DNA of 64,000 nucleotides from Aquipseudomonas alcaligenes (GTDB lineage Bacteria; Pseudomonadota; Gammaproteobacteria; Pseudomonadales; Pseudomonadaceae), in contig NZ_QJRX01000010.1 of assembly GCF_003205495.1 (NCBI RefSeq), positions 1-64,000 of the forward strand, written 5' to 3'. Of the stretch, positions 8,013-17,159 are shown piece after piece. The notes under the pieces were generated by a model. It did not search any database. It was not told the origin of the DNA and worked only from the letters and a program-made list of their open reading frames with translations. How positions within the stretch are numbered: position 1 is the first letter of the stretch; each line of letters opens with the position of its first letter. The position numbers were made by a program, and so were the translations under genes.

Positions 8013-8135
8013 CGGGTACCGCGCGGCTGATGCCGTCTTGTTGTACGTTTTCACCCGAGCATGGCGAGCCATGGGCGCTTTGTCCAGCCTGGCGGCTATG
8101 CTCATTCCAGTCGGATGGTTGGCCGTGGGGGGCTT

Positions 8136-8978
8136 ATGTATCGCAAGGTGTTCGCCAGCAAGGTTTTCGAGCGCAAGGTGGTGCTGATCACCGGGGGCTG
8201 CGCCGGCATCGGCCGCGCCCTGGCCATGCGCTTCGCCCAGGCCGGTGCGCGGCTGGTCATCCTCGACCTGCAGCGCGATGCGCTGGACAGCCTGGTGCAG
8301 CACCTGAACGATCATCACAACTGCGAGGCGCTCGGCCTGGTCTGCGACGTGGCTGACGCGCAGGCGGTGCAGCGCGCCGTGGCGCAGGCGCTGGAGCGTT
8401 TCGGTGGCATCGACGTGCTGGTCAACAACGCCGGCATCACCCATCGCAGCACCTTCGCCGAGACCGAGATGGCGGTGTTCCAGCGCATCATGGCGGTCAA
8501 CTACTTCGGCGCCGTGCATTGCACCAAGGCGGCGCTGCCCAGCCTGATCGCCCGGCGCGGCCAGGTGGTGGTGCTCAGCTCGCTGTCCGGCTTCGCCCCG
8601 CTGCTCTACCGCAGCGCCTACAACGCCAGCAAGCACGCCCTGCACGGCCTGTTCGAGACGCTGCGCGCCGAGCTCAAGGGCTCGGGGGTCAACGTCATGC
8701 TGGTGTGCCCCGGCTTCACCGCCACCGACCTGCGCAAGAACGCCCTGGTCGGCGATGGTTCGGTGAGTCAGCAGCCGCCGCTGGCCATCGGCAAGGTGGC
8801 CTCGGCCCAGGACGTGGCCGAGGCCATCTACCGTGGCGCGCTCAGGCGCCGGCGCCTGCTGGTGCTGTCCAACGTCAACTGGCGGGCACGCCTGCTGGCG
8901 CGCTTCTTCCCGCGCCTGTTCGAGCGGGTGCTGCTGCCGCGCCTGTCCGGGCTCAAGCCGGGCAGCGTGCCGCGCTGA
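8136..8978 (+). CDS. SDR family NAD(P)-dependent oxidoreductase
   Basis: A 280-residue classical short-chain dehydrogenase. It has the cofactor motif TGGCAGIGRA (about residues 19-28), the NNAG motif, and the catalytic Ser with YNASK. The C terminus (LLARFFPRLFERVLLPRLSG) is hydrophobic and basic, suggesting membrane association. The ATG at 8136 follows a G-rich stretch; an upstream in-frame start would add 25 residues unlike the family. The substrate is unknown; the length and tail resemble sphinganine- or fatty-acyl-type reductases, but that is a guess. The convergent VOC gene ends 2 bases beyond its stop. Confidence 0.85.
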   Translation: MYRKVFASKVFERKVVLITGGCAGIGRALAMRFAQAGARLVILDLQRDALDSLVQHLNDHHNCEALGLVCDVADAQAVQRAVAQALERFGGIDVLVNNAGITHRSTFAETEMAVFQRIMAVNYFGAVHCTKAALPSLIARRGQVVVLSSLSGFAPLLYRSAYNASKHALHGLFETLRAELKGSGVNVMLVCPGFTATDLRKNALVGDGSVSQQPPLAIGKVASAQDVAEAIYRGALRRRRLLVLSNVNWRARLLARFFPRLFERVLLPRLSGLKPGSVPR

Positions 8979-8980
8979 AC

Positions 8981-9415
8981 TCAGTGGCTGTGCGGTTCGA
9001 CGTACAGCTCGTAGACCAGCTCCATGTCCCAGTAGGCGGCCTCGATCTTGTGCCCGTCGAGGTCGCGGACGAAGCAGCCGTAGTAGGGCTCGCCGTAGTG
9101 CGGGCGCGGCCCGGGCGGGCCGTCCGGGCTGGCGCCGGCGGCCAGTGCGGCGTCATAGAAGGCGTGCACCGCCTGCTTGTCCGCGGCGACGAAGCCGAAG
9201 TGGGTGCCATTGCCGACATTCGCCGGCTGGCCGTCGATCGGCGTCTGTACCCAGAATTCCGGGTATTCGCGGCCCCAGGCCACGGCACCAGGGTGCTCGA
9301 GGATACGCTTGCAGCCGAGGGTGGCCAGGACCTTGTCGTAGAAGGCCACGGCCTGTTCGAACTGGTTGGTGCCAATGGACACGTGCGAGAGGATGCTCGG
9401 ATTCTGTTCGGACAT
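8981..9415 (-). CDS. VOC (glyoxalase/bleomycin-resistance fold) family protein
   Basis: A 144-residue vicinal-oxygen-chelate protein. The opening SILSHVSIGTNQFEQAVAFYD and the later GCFVRDLDGHKIEAAYW are the paired beta-alpha-beta-beta-beta modules with His and Glu as likely metal ligands. Members include glyoxalases, dioxygenases and resistance proteins, so the reaction is unknown. The gene stands alone between two unrelated units. Confidence 0.83.
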   Translation of the reverse strand: MSEQNPSILSHVSIGTNQFEQAVAFYDKVLATLGCKRILEHPGAVAWGREYPEFWVQTPIDGQPANVGNGTHFGFVAADKQAVHAFYDAALAAGASPDGPPGPRPHYGEPYYGCFVRDLDGHKIEAAYWDMELVYELYVEPHSH

Positions 9416-9484
9416 GGAGATCTTCCCTGGGGTTACGGAAGTCCCAAGCCTAGCAAAGGCACGGAGGATTTCCTGTCGAGCGGG

Positions 9485-10159
9485 TCAACTGCTGTGGCTG
9501 TCCTCGGTCGGCTGCTGGCTGCACAGCATGAAGCAGCGGAACAGCACCACGGTGGAGAACAGCTGGAGGAAGCCGTTGACGATGTCCAGCAGCAGGCTGC
9601 CAACCGGGTCGGGCTGCTCGCCGAGCAGTTGCAGGGTCCAGTCGTCCAGCAGCCACAGCGGCACTATGACCAGCAGCACGCAGGCCAGCAGCGACCAGAA
9701 GTGGCCGATGCTGAGCAGGAAGCTCTCGCGCATCGCCTGTAGCGGCGCCAGGCCGCGCAGCACCAGTAGGTATTCGGAGAACGCCAGCTTGACCATCAGG
9801 TACAGGGCCAGCGGCAGAAACAGCGCGCCGCCGAGCATGATCAGCAGGGTGCTCAGCCCGGCCAGCACGGCGAACGACGGCCACAGCGGCAGGCTGGCGG
9901 CCAGCAGGTTGCGCGTGGCCGGGCGCTGGCCCTGGCTGCGCGCATCGAGAAACAGGATCAGCGCCGCGCTGTACAGCGGGTAGAAGAACAGCCCGACCAG
10001 CAGCTCGTAGGCTGGCGAGTGGGCCGGGTCGACCAGGCTGGCGACCAGGGCGCGCACCAGACACTCGGCGGCGATCAGCGGCAGGCACAGCGGGGCGATG
10101 CTGGCCAGGTGGCGGCTGAAGAAGTGCAGGGCATCGCGCAGAACGGTCAACGGATTCAT
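9485..10159 (-). CDS. YciC-like (UPF0259) inner-membrane protein
   Basis: A 224-residue very hydrophobic protein with about six transmembrane segments, opening MNPLTVLRDALHFFSRHL and ending in a polar tail. Overall pattern and length agree with YciC/UPF0259 membrane proteins, whose function is not established. The ATG at 10159 is used; longer in-frame starts add an arginine-rich N terminus that does not look like a membrane protein of this type. Divergent from the NYN nuclease gene. Confidence 0.65.
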   Translation of the reverse strand: MNPLTVLRDALHFFSRHLASIAPLCLPLIAAECLVRALVASLVDPAHSPAYELLVGLFFYPLYSAALILFLDARSQGQRPATRNLLAASLPLWPSFAVLAGLSTLLIMLGGALFLPLALYLMVKLAFSEYLLVLRGLAPLQAMRESFLLSIGHFWSLLACVLLVIVPLWLLDDWTLQLLGEQPDPVGSLLLDIVNGFLQLFSTVVLFRCFMLCSQQPTEDSHSS

Positions 10160-10266
10160 CGGCAGGCATCGCGGCAGTACTACTGGATTCACTTTAGCCG
10201 ATGGCCGGGGGCGACGAACATGCCGGTCTTTCGCATAATGCCGCTCCCTTCGCCTGGCCACGCCCC

Positions 10267-10746
10267 GTGAAAAGAATCGCCCTGTTCGCCGATGTGCAGA
10301 ACCTCTACTACACCGTGCGCCAGGCCCATGGCTGCCACTTCCACTATGCCGAGCTGTGGCGCCAGGTGGCGGCCCGGGGCGAGATAGTCGAGGCGCGTGC
10401 CTACGCCATCGAGCGTGGCGACGCCAAACAGCGCCAGTTCCAGCAGATCCTGCGCAACCTCGGTTTCGAGGTGCTGCTCAAGCCCTACATCCAGCGCAGC
10501 GACGGCTCGGCCAAGGGCGACTGGGATGTCGGCATCGCCCTGGATGTGATGGATGCCGCCGAGCGGGTGGACGAGGTGGTGCTGGCCTCCGGCGACGGCG
10601 ACTTCGACCTGCTGCTGCAGCGCGCCCGCGCCCGTCATGGGGTGGTCTGCAGCGTGTATGGCGTCGAGGGCCTCACCGCGCATTCCCTGATCCGCGCCGC
10701 CGACCGCTTCGTGCCGGTCGCCGGCGACCTGTTGCTGAAGAACTGA
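10267..10746 (+). CDS. NYN domain (LabA/DUF88) putative ribonuclease
   Basis: A 159-residue PIN-like NYN domain protein. Conserved acidic residues are seen in the opening FADVQNLYY, in KGDWDVGIALD, and in the ASGDGDFDLLL motif, which together form the metal-dependent nuclease site of the family. The start is a GTG at 10267 (VKRIALFADVQN), because the family begins directly with this strand. It is followed after 9 bases by a DEDDh exonuclease gene on the same strand, so the two are probably one operon of nucleic-acid enzymes. Confidence 0.82.
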   Translation: MKRIALFADVQNLYYTVRQAHGCHFHYAELWRQVAARGEIVEARAYAIERGDAKQRQFQQILRNLGFEVLLKPYIQRSDGSAKGDWDVGIALDVMDAAERVDEVVLASGDGDFDLLLQRARARHGVVCSVYGVEGLTAHSLIRAADRFVPVAGDLLLKN

Positions 10747-10755
10747 GGACAACCG

Positions 10756-11361
10756 ATGGCAGATCGCATCGCCGTGATCGACTTCGAGACCACCGGCATG
10801 TCGCCGGCCCAGGGCGCGCGACCGACCGAGATTGGCGTGGCCATGATCGAGGGCGGACGCATCGTCGCGCGCTACCAGAGCCTGATGAATGCCGGTGCCT
10901 GGGTGCCGCCCTTCATCGAGCAGCTCACCGGCATCAGCAACGCCATGGTGCGCAGCGCGCCGCCGGTGGCGCAGGTGATGGCGGAGGCGGCCGAGTTCAT
11001 CGGCGAGGCGCCGCTGCTGGCGCATAACGCCGCGTTCGACAGCAAGTTCTGGGATGCCGAGCTGGGCCTGCTGGGGCGTCGCCGCAGCCGTGACTTCGCC
11101 TGTTCGCTGCTGCTGTCGCGGCGCCTGCTGCCCGAGGCACCGAGCCACAAGCTGGGCAACCTCAACCGCTGGGTCGGGCTGCCCAGCACTGGCCAGGCCC
11201 ACCGCGCACTGGCCGATGCCGAGATGGCGGCCAACCTGACGCTGCACCTGCAGGCGTTGCTGTGGGAGCGCCACGACATCCGCGCCGATCACGACTACCT
11301 GTGCGGGCTGCAGAAGCTTTCGGCGGCCAAGGTGCGGGCGTTGCTGCGGGCCAGCGTTTAA
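10756..11361 (+). CDS. DEDDh-type 3'-5' exonuclease (DnaQ/PolC-like)
   Basis: A 201-residue single-domain exonuclease. Catalytic residues are visible: Asp9 and Glu11 (VIDFETTG), Asp95 (HNAAFD), His149 and Asp154 (AHRALADAEM). It lacks a polymerase or helicase domain, and it is longer than RNase T-like minimal domains by a C-terminal tail with a basic end (KVRALLRASV). DnaQ itself is not excluded, but DnaQ normally sits beside rnhA; here the partner is a NYN nuclease 9 bases upstream. A strong terminator follows. Confidence 0.85.
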   Translation: MADRIAVIDFETTGMSPAQGARPTEIGVAMIEGGRIVARYQSLMNAGAWVPPFIEQLTGISNAMVRSAPPVAQVMAEAAEFIGEAPLLAHNAAFDSKFWDAELGLLGRRRSRDFACSLLLSRRLLPEAPSHKLGNLNRWVGLPSTGQAHRALADAEMAANLTLHLQALLWERHDIRADHDYLCGLQKLSAAKVRALLRASV

Positions 11362-11431
11362 GTAGGCGTGTTTGGCCCTGCAGGGGAGTGACTGGAGTGG
11401 GGAGGAAGCCGATCTCGGCGGTCCTGAAACG

Positions 11432-11458
11432 AAACGCCCCGGCTTGGCCGGGGCGTTT
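11432..11458. terminator. bidirectional intrinsic terminator
   Basis: A perfect 12-bp stem AAACGCCCCGGC / GCCGGGGCGTTT with a 3-base loop, placed between the convergent exonuclease and prfC genes, with A- and T-runs suited to both directions. Confidence 0.88.
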
Positions 11459-11463
11459 GTCTG

Positions 11464-13047
<1,584 letters not shown>

Positions 13048-13243
13048 TGCGGAAAACCTGTCGACTCGGTCGTCGGAGTGTCAAAAAAGGCGGCGATTAT
13101 ACCGGTAATGGCCGGGGCCTGTTCCCGTTTCGTCGCGGCCGCGCCAGGCCTGGGTTTGTGCAGCATTTCTGACGCTTTGTTGAGTATCGAAAACATTCAA
13201 TCAGGCAGGCGACAACCGGGTGCAAAACAGCGGCAATTTTCGG
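13048..13243. other. prfC-side half of the prfC/speC divergent region
   Basis: No gene is supported in this stretch. It must hold the prfC promoter. A 10-base palindrome CCAGGCCTGG occurs at 13144-13153, and bases 13160-13200 are AT-richer. I see no convincing -35/-10 pair for prfC. Confidence 0.35.
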
Positions 13244-13272
13244 TTGATATCGTGCAGTCATGGTCCTAAAGT
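13244..13272 (+). promoter_or_regulatory. candidate sigma-70 promoter for speC and its leader
   Basis: TTGATA (13244-13249) and TAAAGT (13267-13272) are separated by exactly 17 bases: 5 of 6 and 4 of 6 matches to the consensus. Transcription would begin near 13279, giving speC an untranslated leader of about 195 bases and placing the candidate upstream ORF only about 10 bases from the 5' end. Confidence 0.5.
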
Positions 13273-13288
13273 TCGCGCCCGAACGCTC

Positions 13289-13399
13289 ATGCTGGAAACG
13301 ATCCATCCGGCTCAAGTACTGACGACGAGAGGCTTTCGCACTGCGGAAGTCATCGGCGACATGCCTTGGGAAGTAGGCGAACCAAAGTGGGGAAACTGA
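13289..13399 (+). CDS. candidate 36-codon upstream ORF in the speC leader
   Basis: An ATG-started, TGA-stopped reading frame of 36 codons lies wholly inside the presumed speC leader. It begins MLETIHPAQVL and ends GEPKWGN, and its stop is 74 bases before the speC ATG. There is no clear Shine-Dalgarno box, which fits either near-leaderless translation from the promoter just upstream or chance. Codon choice is less GC-biased at third positions than in the neighbouring genes. By analogy with the SpeFL leader peptide that controls the E. coli/Salmonella ornithine decarboxylase speF, it could be an ornithine- or polyamine-sensing leader peptide; there is no sequence similarity to SpeFL, so this is inference only. 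Confidence 0.3.
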   Translation: MLETIHPAQVLTTRGFRTAEVIGDMPWEVGEPKWGN

Positions 13400-13411
13400 T
13401 CAGGCGTTCAC

Positions 13412-13440
13412 GGTTCTCATCGAGAGCCACTCCCTCTTTT
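13412..13440 (+). promoter_or_regulatory. terminator-like hairpin in the speC leader
   Basis: GGTTCTC (13412-13418), loop ATC, and GAGAGCC (13422-13428) form a 7-bp stem with one G-T pair, followed 8 bases later by CTTTT. The GGTTC part can instead pair with GAACC at 13379-13383 inside the upstream ORF, so two exclusive folds are possible, as in attenuators. The T-run is short and displaced, so termination would be weak or Rho-assisted. Confidence 0.3.
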
Positions 13441-13473
13441 CTATAACGTGTTTTGCCATTTGGAGTCCCGAGC

Positions 13474-14637
13474 ATGTCGATCAAGGTCGAAGACTATTTC
13501 GCACCCGAAACTTTCAAGCGCATGAAGGCGTTTGCCGACCAGCAGGAAACCCCCTTCGTCGTCATCGACAAGCAGACCATCGCCGACTCCTACGATCAGC
13601 TGGTCAGCTGCTTCCCCTTCGCCAAGATCTACTACGCGGTGAAGGCCAACCCGGCCAGCGAGATCACCGAGCTGCTGCGCGACAAGGGCTCGAACTTCGA
13701 CATCGCCTCCATCTACGAGCTGGACAAGGTGATGAAGGCCGGCGTCGGCCCTGAGCGCATCAGCTACGGCAACACCATCAAGAAGGCCCGCGACATCCGC
13801 TACTTCTATGACAAGGGCGTGCGCCTGTTCGCCACCGACTCCGAGGCCGACCTGCGCAACATCGCCAAGGCCGCGCCGGGCGCCAAGATCTATGTGCGCA
13901 TCCTCACCGAAGGTTCGACCAGCGCCGACTGGCCGCTGTCGCGCAAGTTCGGTTGCAACCCGGACATGGCCCTGGACCTGCTGATCCTGGCCAAGCAGCT
14001 GGGCCTGGTGCCCTATGGCGTGTCCTTCCACGTTGGCAGCCAGCAGCGCGATATCGACGTGTGGGACGCCGCCATCGCCAAGGTCAAGGTGATCTTCGAG
14101 CGCCTCAAGGAAGAAGACGGCATCACCCTGCAGATGATCAACATGGGTGGCGGCTTCCCGGCCAACTACATCCAGCGCACCAACAGCCTGGAAACCTACG
14201 CCGAGGAGATCATCCGTTTCCTCAAGGAAGACTTCGGCGACGATCTGCCGGAGATCATCCTCGAACCGGGCCGTTCGCTGATCGCCAACGCCGGCATCCT
14301 GGTCAGCGAAGTGGTGCTGGTGGCGCGCAAGTCGCGCACCGCCGTGGAGCGCTGGGTCTACACCGACGTGGGCAAGTTCAGCGGCCTAATCGAAACCATG
14401 GACGAGTCGATCAAGTTCCCGATCTGGACCGAGAAGAAGGGCGAGGCCGAGGAAGTGGTGATCGCCGGTCCGACCTGCGATAGCGCCGACATCATGTACG
14501 AGAACTACAAGTACGGCCTGCCGCTCAACCTGGCCGCCGAGGATCGTCTGTACTGGCTGTCCACCGGTGCCTACACCACTAGCTACAGCGCCGTGGAGTT
14601 CAATGGCTTCCCGCCGTTGAAGGCTTTCTACATCTAA
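13474..14637 (+). CDS. speC: ornithine decarboxylase (eukaryotic-type, alanine-racemase fold)
   Basis: Decarboxylates L-ornithine to putrescine, the entry to polyamine synthesis. The 387-residue length matches Pseudomonas SpeC (group IV, PLP-dependent), not the large E. coli-type enzyme. The PLP lysine is Lys57 in YYAVKANP; HVGSQ, the glycine-rich GGGFP, EPGRSL (phosphate binding) and the active-site Cys in GPTCDSADI are all present. The ATG at 13474 is preceded by GGAG at 7 bases. A long leader with a candidate upstream ORF precedes it and a strong terminator follows, so it is a monocistronic, possibly attenuated, gene. Confidence 0.93.
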   Translation: MSIKVEDYFAPETFKRMKAFADQQETPFVVIDKQTIADSYDQLVSCFPFAKIYYAVKANPASEITELLRDKGSNFDIASIYELDKVMKAGVGPERISYGNTIKKARDIRYFYDKGVRLFATDSEADLRNIAKAAPGAKIYVRILTEGSTSADWPLSRKFGCNPDMALDLLILAKQLGLVPYGVSFHVGSQQRDIDVWDAAIAKVKVIFERLKEEDGITLQMINMGGGFPANYIQRTNSLETYAEEIIRFLKEDFGDDLPEIILEPGRSLIANAGILVSEVVLVARKSRTAVERWVYTDVGKFSGLIETMDESIKFPIWTEKKGEAEEVVIAGPTCDSADIMYENYKYGLPLNLAAEDRLYWLSTGAYTTSYSAVEFNGFPPLKAFYI

Positions 14638-14655
14638 GTGGCAGCGCACTGAACG

Positions 14656-14681
14656 AACCCCGCCCCGGCGGGGTTTTGTTT
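14656..14681 (+). terminator. intrinsic terminator of speC
   Basis: AACCCCGC / GCGGGGTT stem with a 4-base loop, followed by TTTTGTTT, 18 bases after the speC stop codon. Confidence 0.9.
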
Positions 14682-14731
14682 ATGTGGGAGCGGTGGTTGC
14701 ACTCGTCGCCTTTATTGGCCATAACCGACAG

Positions 14732-15475
14732 ATGAACAGAATCCTCCTCAACTGCGACATGGGCGAAAGCTTCGGCGCCTGGCGCATGGGCGACGACGAA
14801 CACGCCATGCCGCTGGTCGACCAGGCCAACCTGGCTTGCGGCTTCCACGCCGGCGACCCACTGATCATGCAGCGCAGCGTGACGCTGGCGGTGCAGCACG
14901 GGGTGAGCATCGGCGCGCATCCGTCCTACCCCGACCTGCAGGGCTTCGGTCGCCGCCATCTGTCCTGTTCCCCGGAAGAGGTCACGGCCCTGGTGCTCTA
15001 CCAGCTCGGCGCGCTGGATGCCTTCTGTCGCGCGGCCGGCACCCAGCTGGCCTATGTCAAGCCACACGGCGCGCTGTACAACGACCTGGTGCGCGACGAT
15101 GCACTGCTGATTGCCGTGCTGGCTGCCTGCGCCGCCTACCGCCCCGACCTGCCGCTGATGGTGCTGGCGCTGGCCGACAATGGCCGCGAACGTCGCCTGG
15201 CCGAAGCGGCCGGCGTACCGCTGCTGTTCGAGGCCTTCGCCGACCGCGCCTACCTGGCCGACGGCCAGCTGGCGCCGCGGCGCCTGGCCGGTGCCGTGCA
15301 CCACGAGCCGCAGCGCATCCTCGACCAGGCGCTGGCCATCGCCGCCGGCGAACCCTTCGCCGATATCGACGGCAAGCCCCTGCGGCTGCGCGCCGACAGC
15401 CTCTGCGTGCACGGCGACAACGCCGAGTCGCTGGCCGTGCTGCGCCGCCTGCGGGCCCAGCTGGACGCGCTGTGA
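14732..15475 (+). CDS. pxpA: 5-oxoprolinase subunit A (LamB/YcsF family)
   Basis: With PxpB and PxpC it forms the ATP-dependent 5-oxoprolinase that opens pyroglutamate to glutamate. This 247-residue protein starts MNRILLNCDMGESFG, the YcsF signature, and carries NLACGFHAGDP and VKPHGALYN, the strongly conserved blocks. The ATG at 14732 is selected because the family starts with this strand; the ribosome binding site is poor. It is the first gene of pxpABC, and its stop overlaps the pxpB GTG by 4 bases. Confidence 0.93.
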   Translation: MNRILLNCDMGESFGAWRMGDDEHAMPLVDQANLACGFHAGDPLIMQRSVTLAVQHGVSIGAHPSYPDLQGFGRRHLSCSPEEVTALVLYQLGALDAFCRAAGTQLAYVKPHGALYNDLVRDDALLIAVLAACAAYRPDLPLMVLALADNGRERRLAEAAGVPLLFEAFADRAYLADGQLAPRRLAGAVHHEPQRILDQALAIAAGEPFADIDGKPLRLRADSLCVHGDNAESLAVLRRLRAQLDAL

Positions 15476-16146
15476 TCCGACTGGAGCCAGCCGGCGCCGA
15501 AGCGCTGCTGCTGGTGCTGGCCGAGGCGCCGGATGCCGACTTGCCGCTGCGTATCGCCGCCCTGGCCGAGCGCATTCACCTGGAGCTGGGCGAGCTGCTC
15601 ACCGATCTGGTGCCGGGCTGGACCACCTTGCTGCTGCACTATGACTTGCTGCGTACTGACCACCTGCAGTTGGCCGAACGCCTGGCGCCGCTGCTGGAGG
15701 CCTGGCTGCGCGACCGCGCGCCGGCCGTTGCCGGGCGCCTGCACGAGATCCCGGTGTGGTACGCCGGCGCGGACCTGGCCGGTGTGGCGCAGGCCTGTGG
15801 GCTGTCCATCGCCGAGGTCATCGAACTGCACAGCGCCGGCGAGTACCGGGTCGGCGCCATCGGTTTCGCTCCGGGCTTCGCCTATCTCGGCGAGCTGCAC
15901 GAGCGCCTGGCCCTGCCACGGAGGGCCACGCCGCGCACCCTGGTGTCGGCCGGCAGCCTGGCCATCGCCGAGCGCCAGACCGCTATTTATCCCCAGGCCT
16001 CGCCCGGTGGCTGGCACCTGCTCGGTCTCTGTCCCTGGAAGCTGTTCGATGTGCGGCGCACGCCGCCCTGCCCGCTGGCCCTGGGCGACCGCGTGCGCTT
16101 CGTGCCGATCGACGAAGCGCGCTATCACCGCGAGCTCGGCACATGA
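15472..16146 (+). CDS. pxpB: 5-oxoprolinase subunit B (KipI-like)
   Basis: A 224-residue KipI/allophanate-hydrolase-subunit-1 type protein. Recognisable blocks are EIPVWYAGADL, GEYRVGAIGFAPGFAYLG and the RATPRTLVSAGSLAIA segment with IYPQASPGGW. The start is the GTG at 15472 inside the pxpA stop (GTGA overlap), which indicates translational coupling. It acts with PxpA and PxpC on 5-oxoproline. Confidence 0.92.
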   Translation: MIRLEPAGAEALLLVLAEAPDADLPLRIAALAERIHLELGELLTDLVPGWTTLLLHYDLLRTDHLQLAERLAPLLEAWLRDRAPAVAGRLHEIPVWYAGADLAGVAQACGLSIAEVIELHSAGEYRVGAIGFAPGFAYLGELHERLALPRRATPRTLVSAGSLAIAERQTAIYPQASPGGWHLLGLCPWKLFDVRRTPPCPLALGDRVRFVPIDEARYHRELGT

Positions 16147-17063
16147 GCGGGCTGCGTGTGCTCAGGCCGGGGCCGCTGAGCCTGCTGCAGGATGCGGGGC
16201 GCGTCGGGTGGCAGCACCTGGGGGTGTCGCCCAGCGGTGTGCAGGACGGCCATGCCGCGGCCTGGGCCAATCGCTTGCTGGGCAATGCCTGGGGCACGCC
16301 GCTGCTGGAGATCGCCCTGGGCGGCGTGGAGCTGTGCGCCGAGGCCGAGGTGTGGCTGGCGCTGGCCGGTGCCGAGGCCCGGGTCGAAGTCGATGGCCGG
16401 GTTGTGCCGAACTGGTCGCGCTTCGCCCTGAGGGCGGGGCAGTGCCTGAAGATCGGCTTCGCCGCTAGCGGCCAGTACCTCTACCTGGCGGCGGCCGGAG
16501 GCTTCGCCGCCGAGCCGGTGCTGGGCAGTATCAGCACGCAGGTGCGCGAGGGGCTGGGCGGGCTCGATGGCGCGGGCGCCGCGCTGGTCGAGGGCGATCT
16601 GCTGGCCTGCGCCGGCGGGACCTTTGCCCGTGCCGCCAGCGTGCCCTGGCCCTATCGCCCGGACTACCGGGCCGCGCCCCTGCTGCGGGTGATCACCGGC
16701 GGTGATGCGGTGGCGTTCAGCGAGCCCGCGCTGGCCACCTTTTTCGAGCAGGTCTGGCAGCTCGCCCCGCAGTCCGACCGCATGGGGGCGCGCCTGCTCG
16801 GCGAGCCACTGCGGCCGCCCGCTCGGCAATGGTCTCTGGGCGTGAGTCGCGGCGCGATCCAGGTGCCGCCGGATGGCCAGCCGATCATCCTGCAGGCCGA
16901 CCGCCAGACCATGGGCGGCTACCCCATCCTCGGCTGGCTGCACCCGCTGGACCAGTGGCGCCTGGCGCAATGCCCGGCGCAGCAGCCGCTGCGCTTCACC
17001 CAGGTCAGCGTGAGCGACGCGCAGGCCGATCTGCGCCAGTTCTACCGCTTCTTCAGAGGCTGA
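16143..17063 (+). CDS. pxpC: 5-oxoprolinase subunit C (biotin-dependent carboxyltransferase/KipA-like)
   Basis: A 306-residue KipA/allophanate-hydrolase-subunit-2 type protein. It opens MSGLRVLRPGPLSLLQDAGRVGWQHLGVSPSG..., the typical pattern, and ends with the QTMGGYPILG block. ATGA overlap of 4 bases with pxpB. Last gene of the operon, followed by a hairpin shared with the convergent repeat-protein gene. Confidence 0.92.
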   Translation: MSGLRVLRPGPLSLLQDAGRVGWQHLGVSPSGVQDGHAAAWANRLLGNAWGTPLLEIALGGVELCAEAEVWLALAGAEARVEVDGRVVPNWSRFALRAGQCLKIGFAASGQYLYLAAAGGFAAEPVLGSISTQVREGLGGLDGAGAALVEGDLLACAGGTFARAASVPWPYRPDYRAAPLLRVITGGDAVAFSEPALATFFEQVWQLAPQSDRMGARLLGEPLRPPARQWSLGVSRGAIQVPPDGQPIILQADRQTMGGYPILGWLHPLDQWRLAQCPAQQPLRFTQVSVSDAQADLRQFYRFFRG

Positions 17064-17077
17064 GCCCCAGAAAAGGC

Positions 17078-17101
17078 GAAGGCGCCACGGTGGGCGCCTT
17101 C
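17078..17101. terminator. hairpin terminator between pxpC and the repeat-protein gene
   Basis: GAAGGCGCC / GGCGCCTTC, a perfect 9-bp stem with a 6-base loop. On the minus strand it is followed by GCCTTTTC, so it is a better terminator for the repeat-protein gene than for pxpC, whose side lacks a T-run. Confidence 0.7.
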
Positions 17102-17159
17102 TGGCTTGCGAGCTGTGCACACGTCATTGCTTGCTGGCTCCCGACTCCATGCTGGTTGC

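Noticed and set aside
14682..14731. TGTGGGAGCGG-like sequence before pxpA resembling a Pseudomonas REP
   Set aside because: Only one partial arm is seen and there is no matching inverted partner, so it is not called as a repeat.
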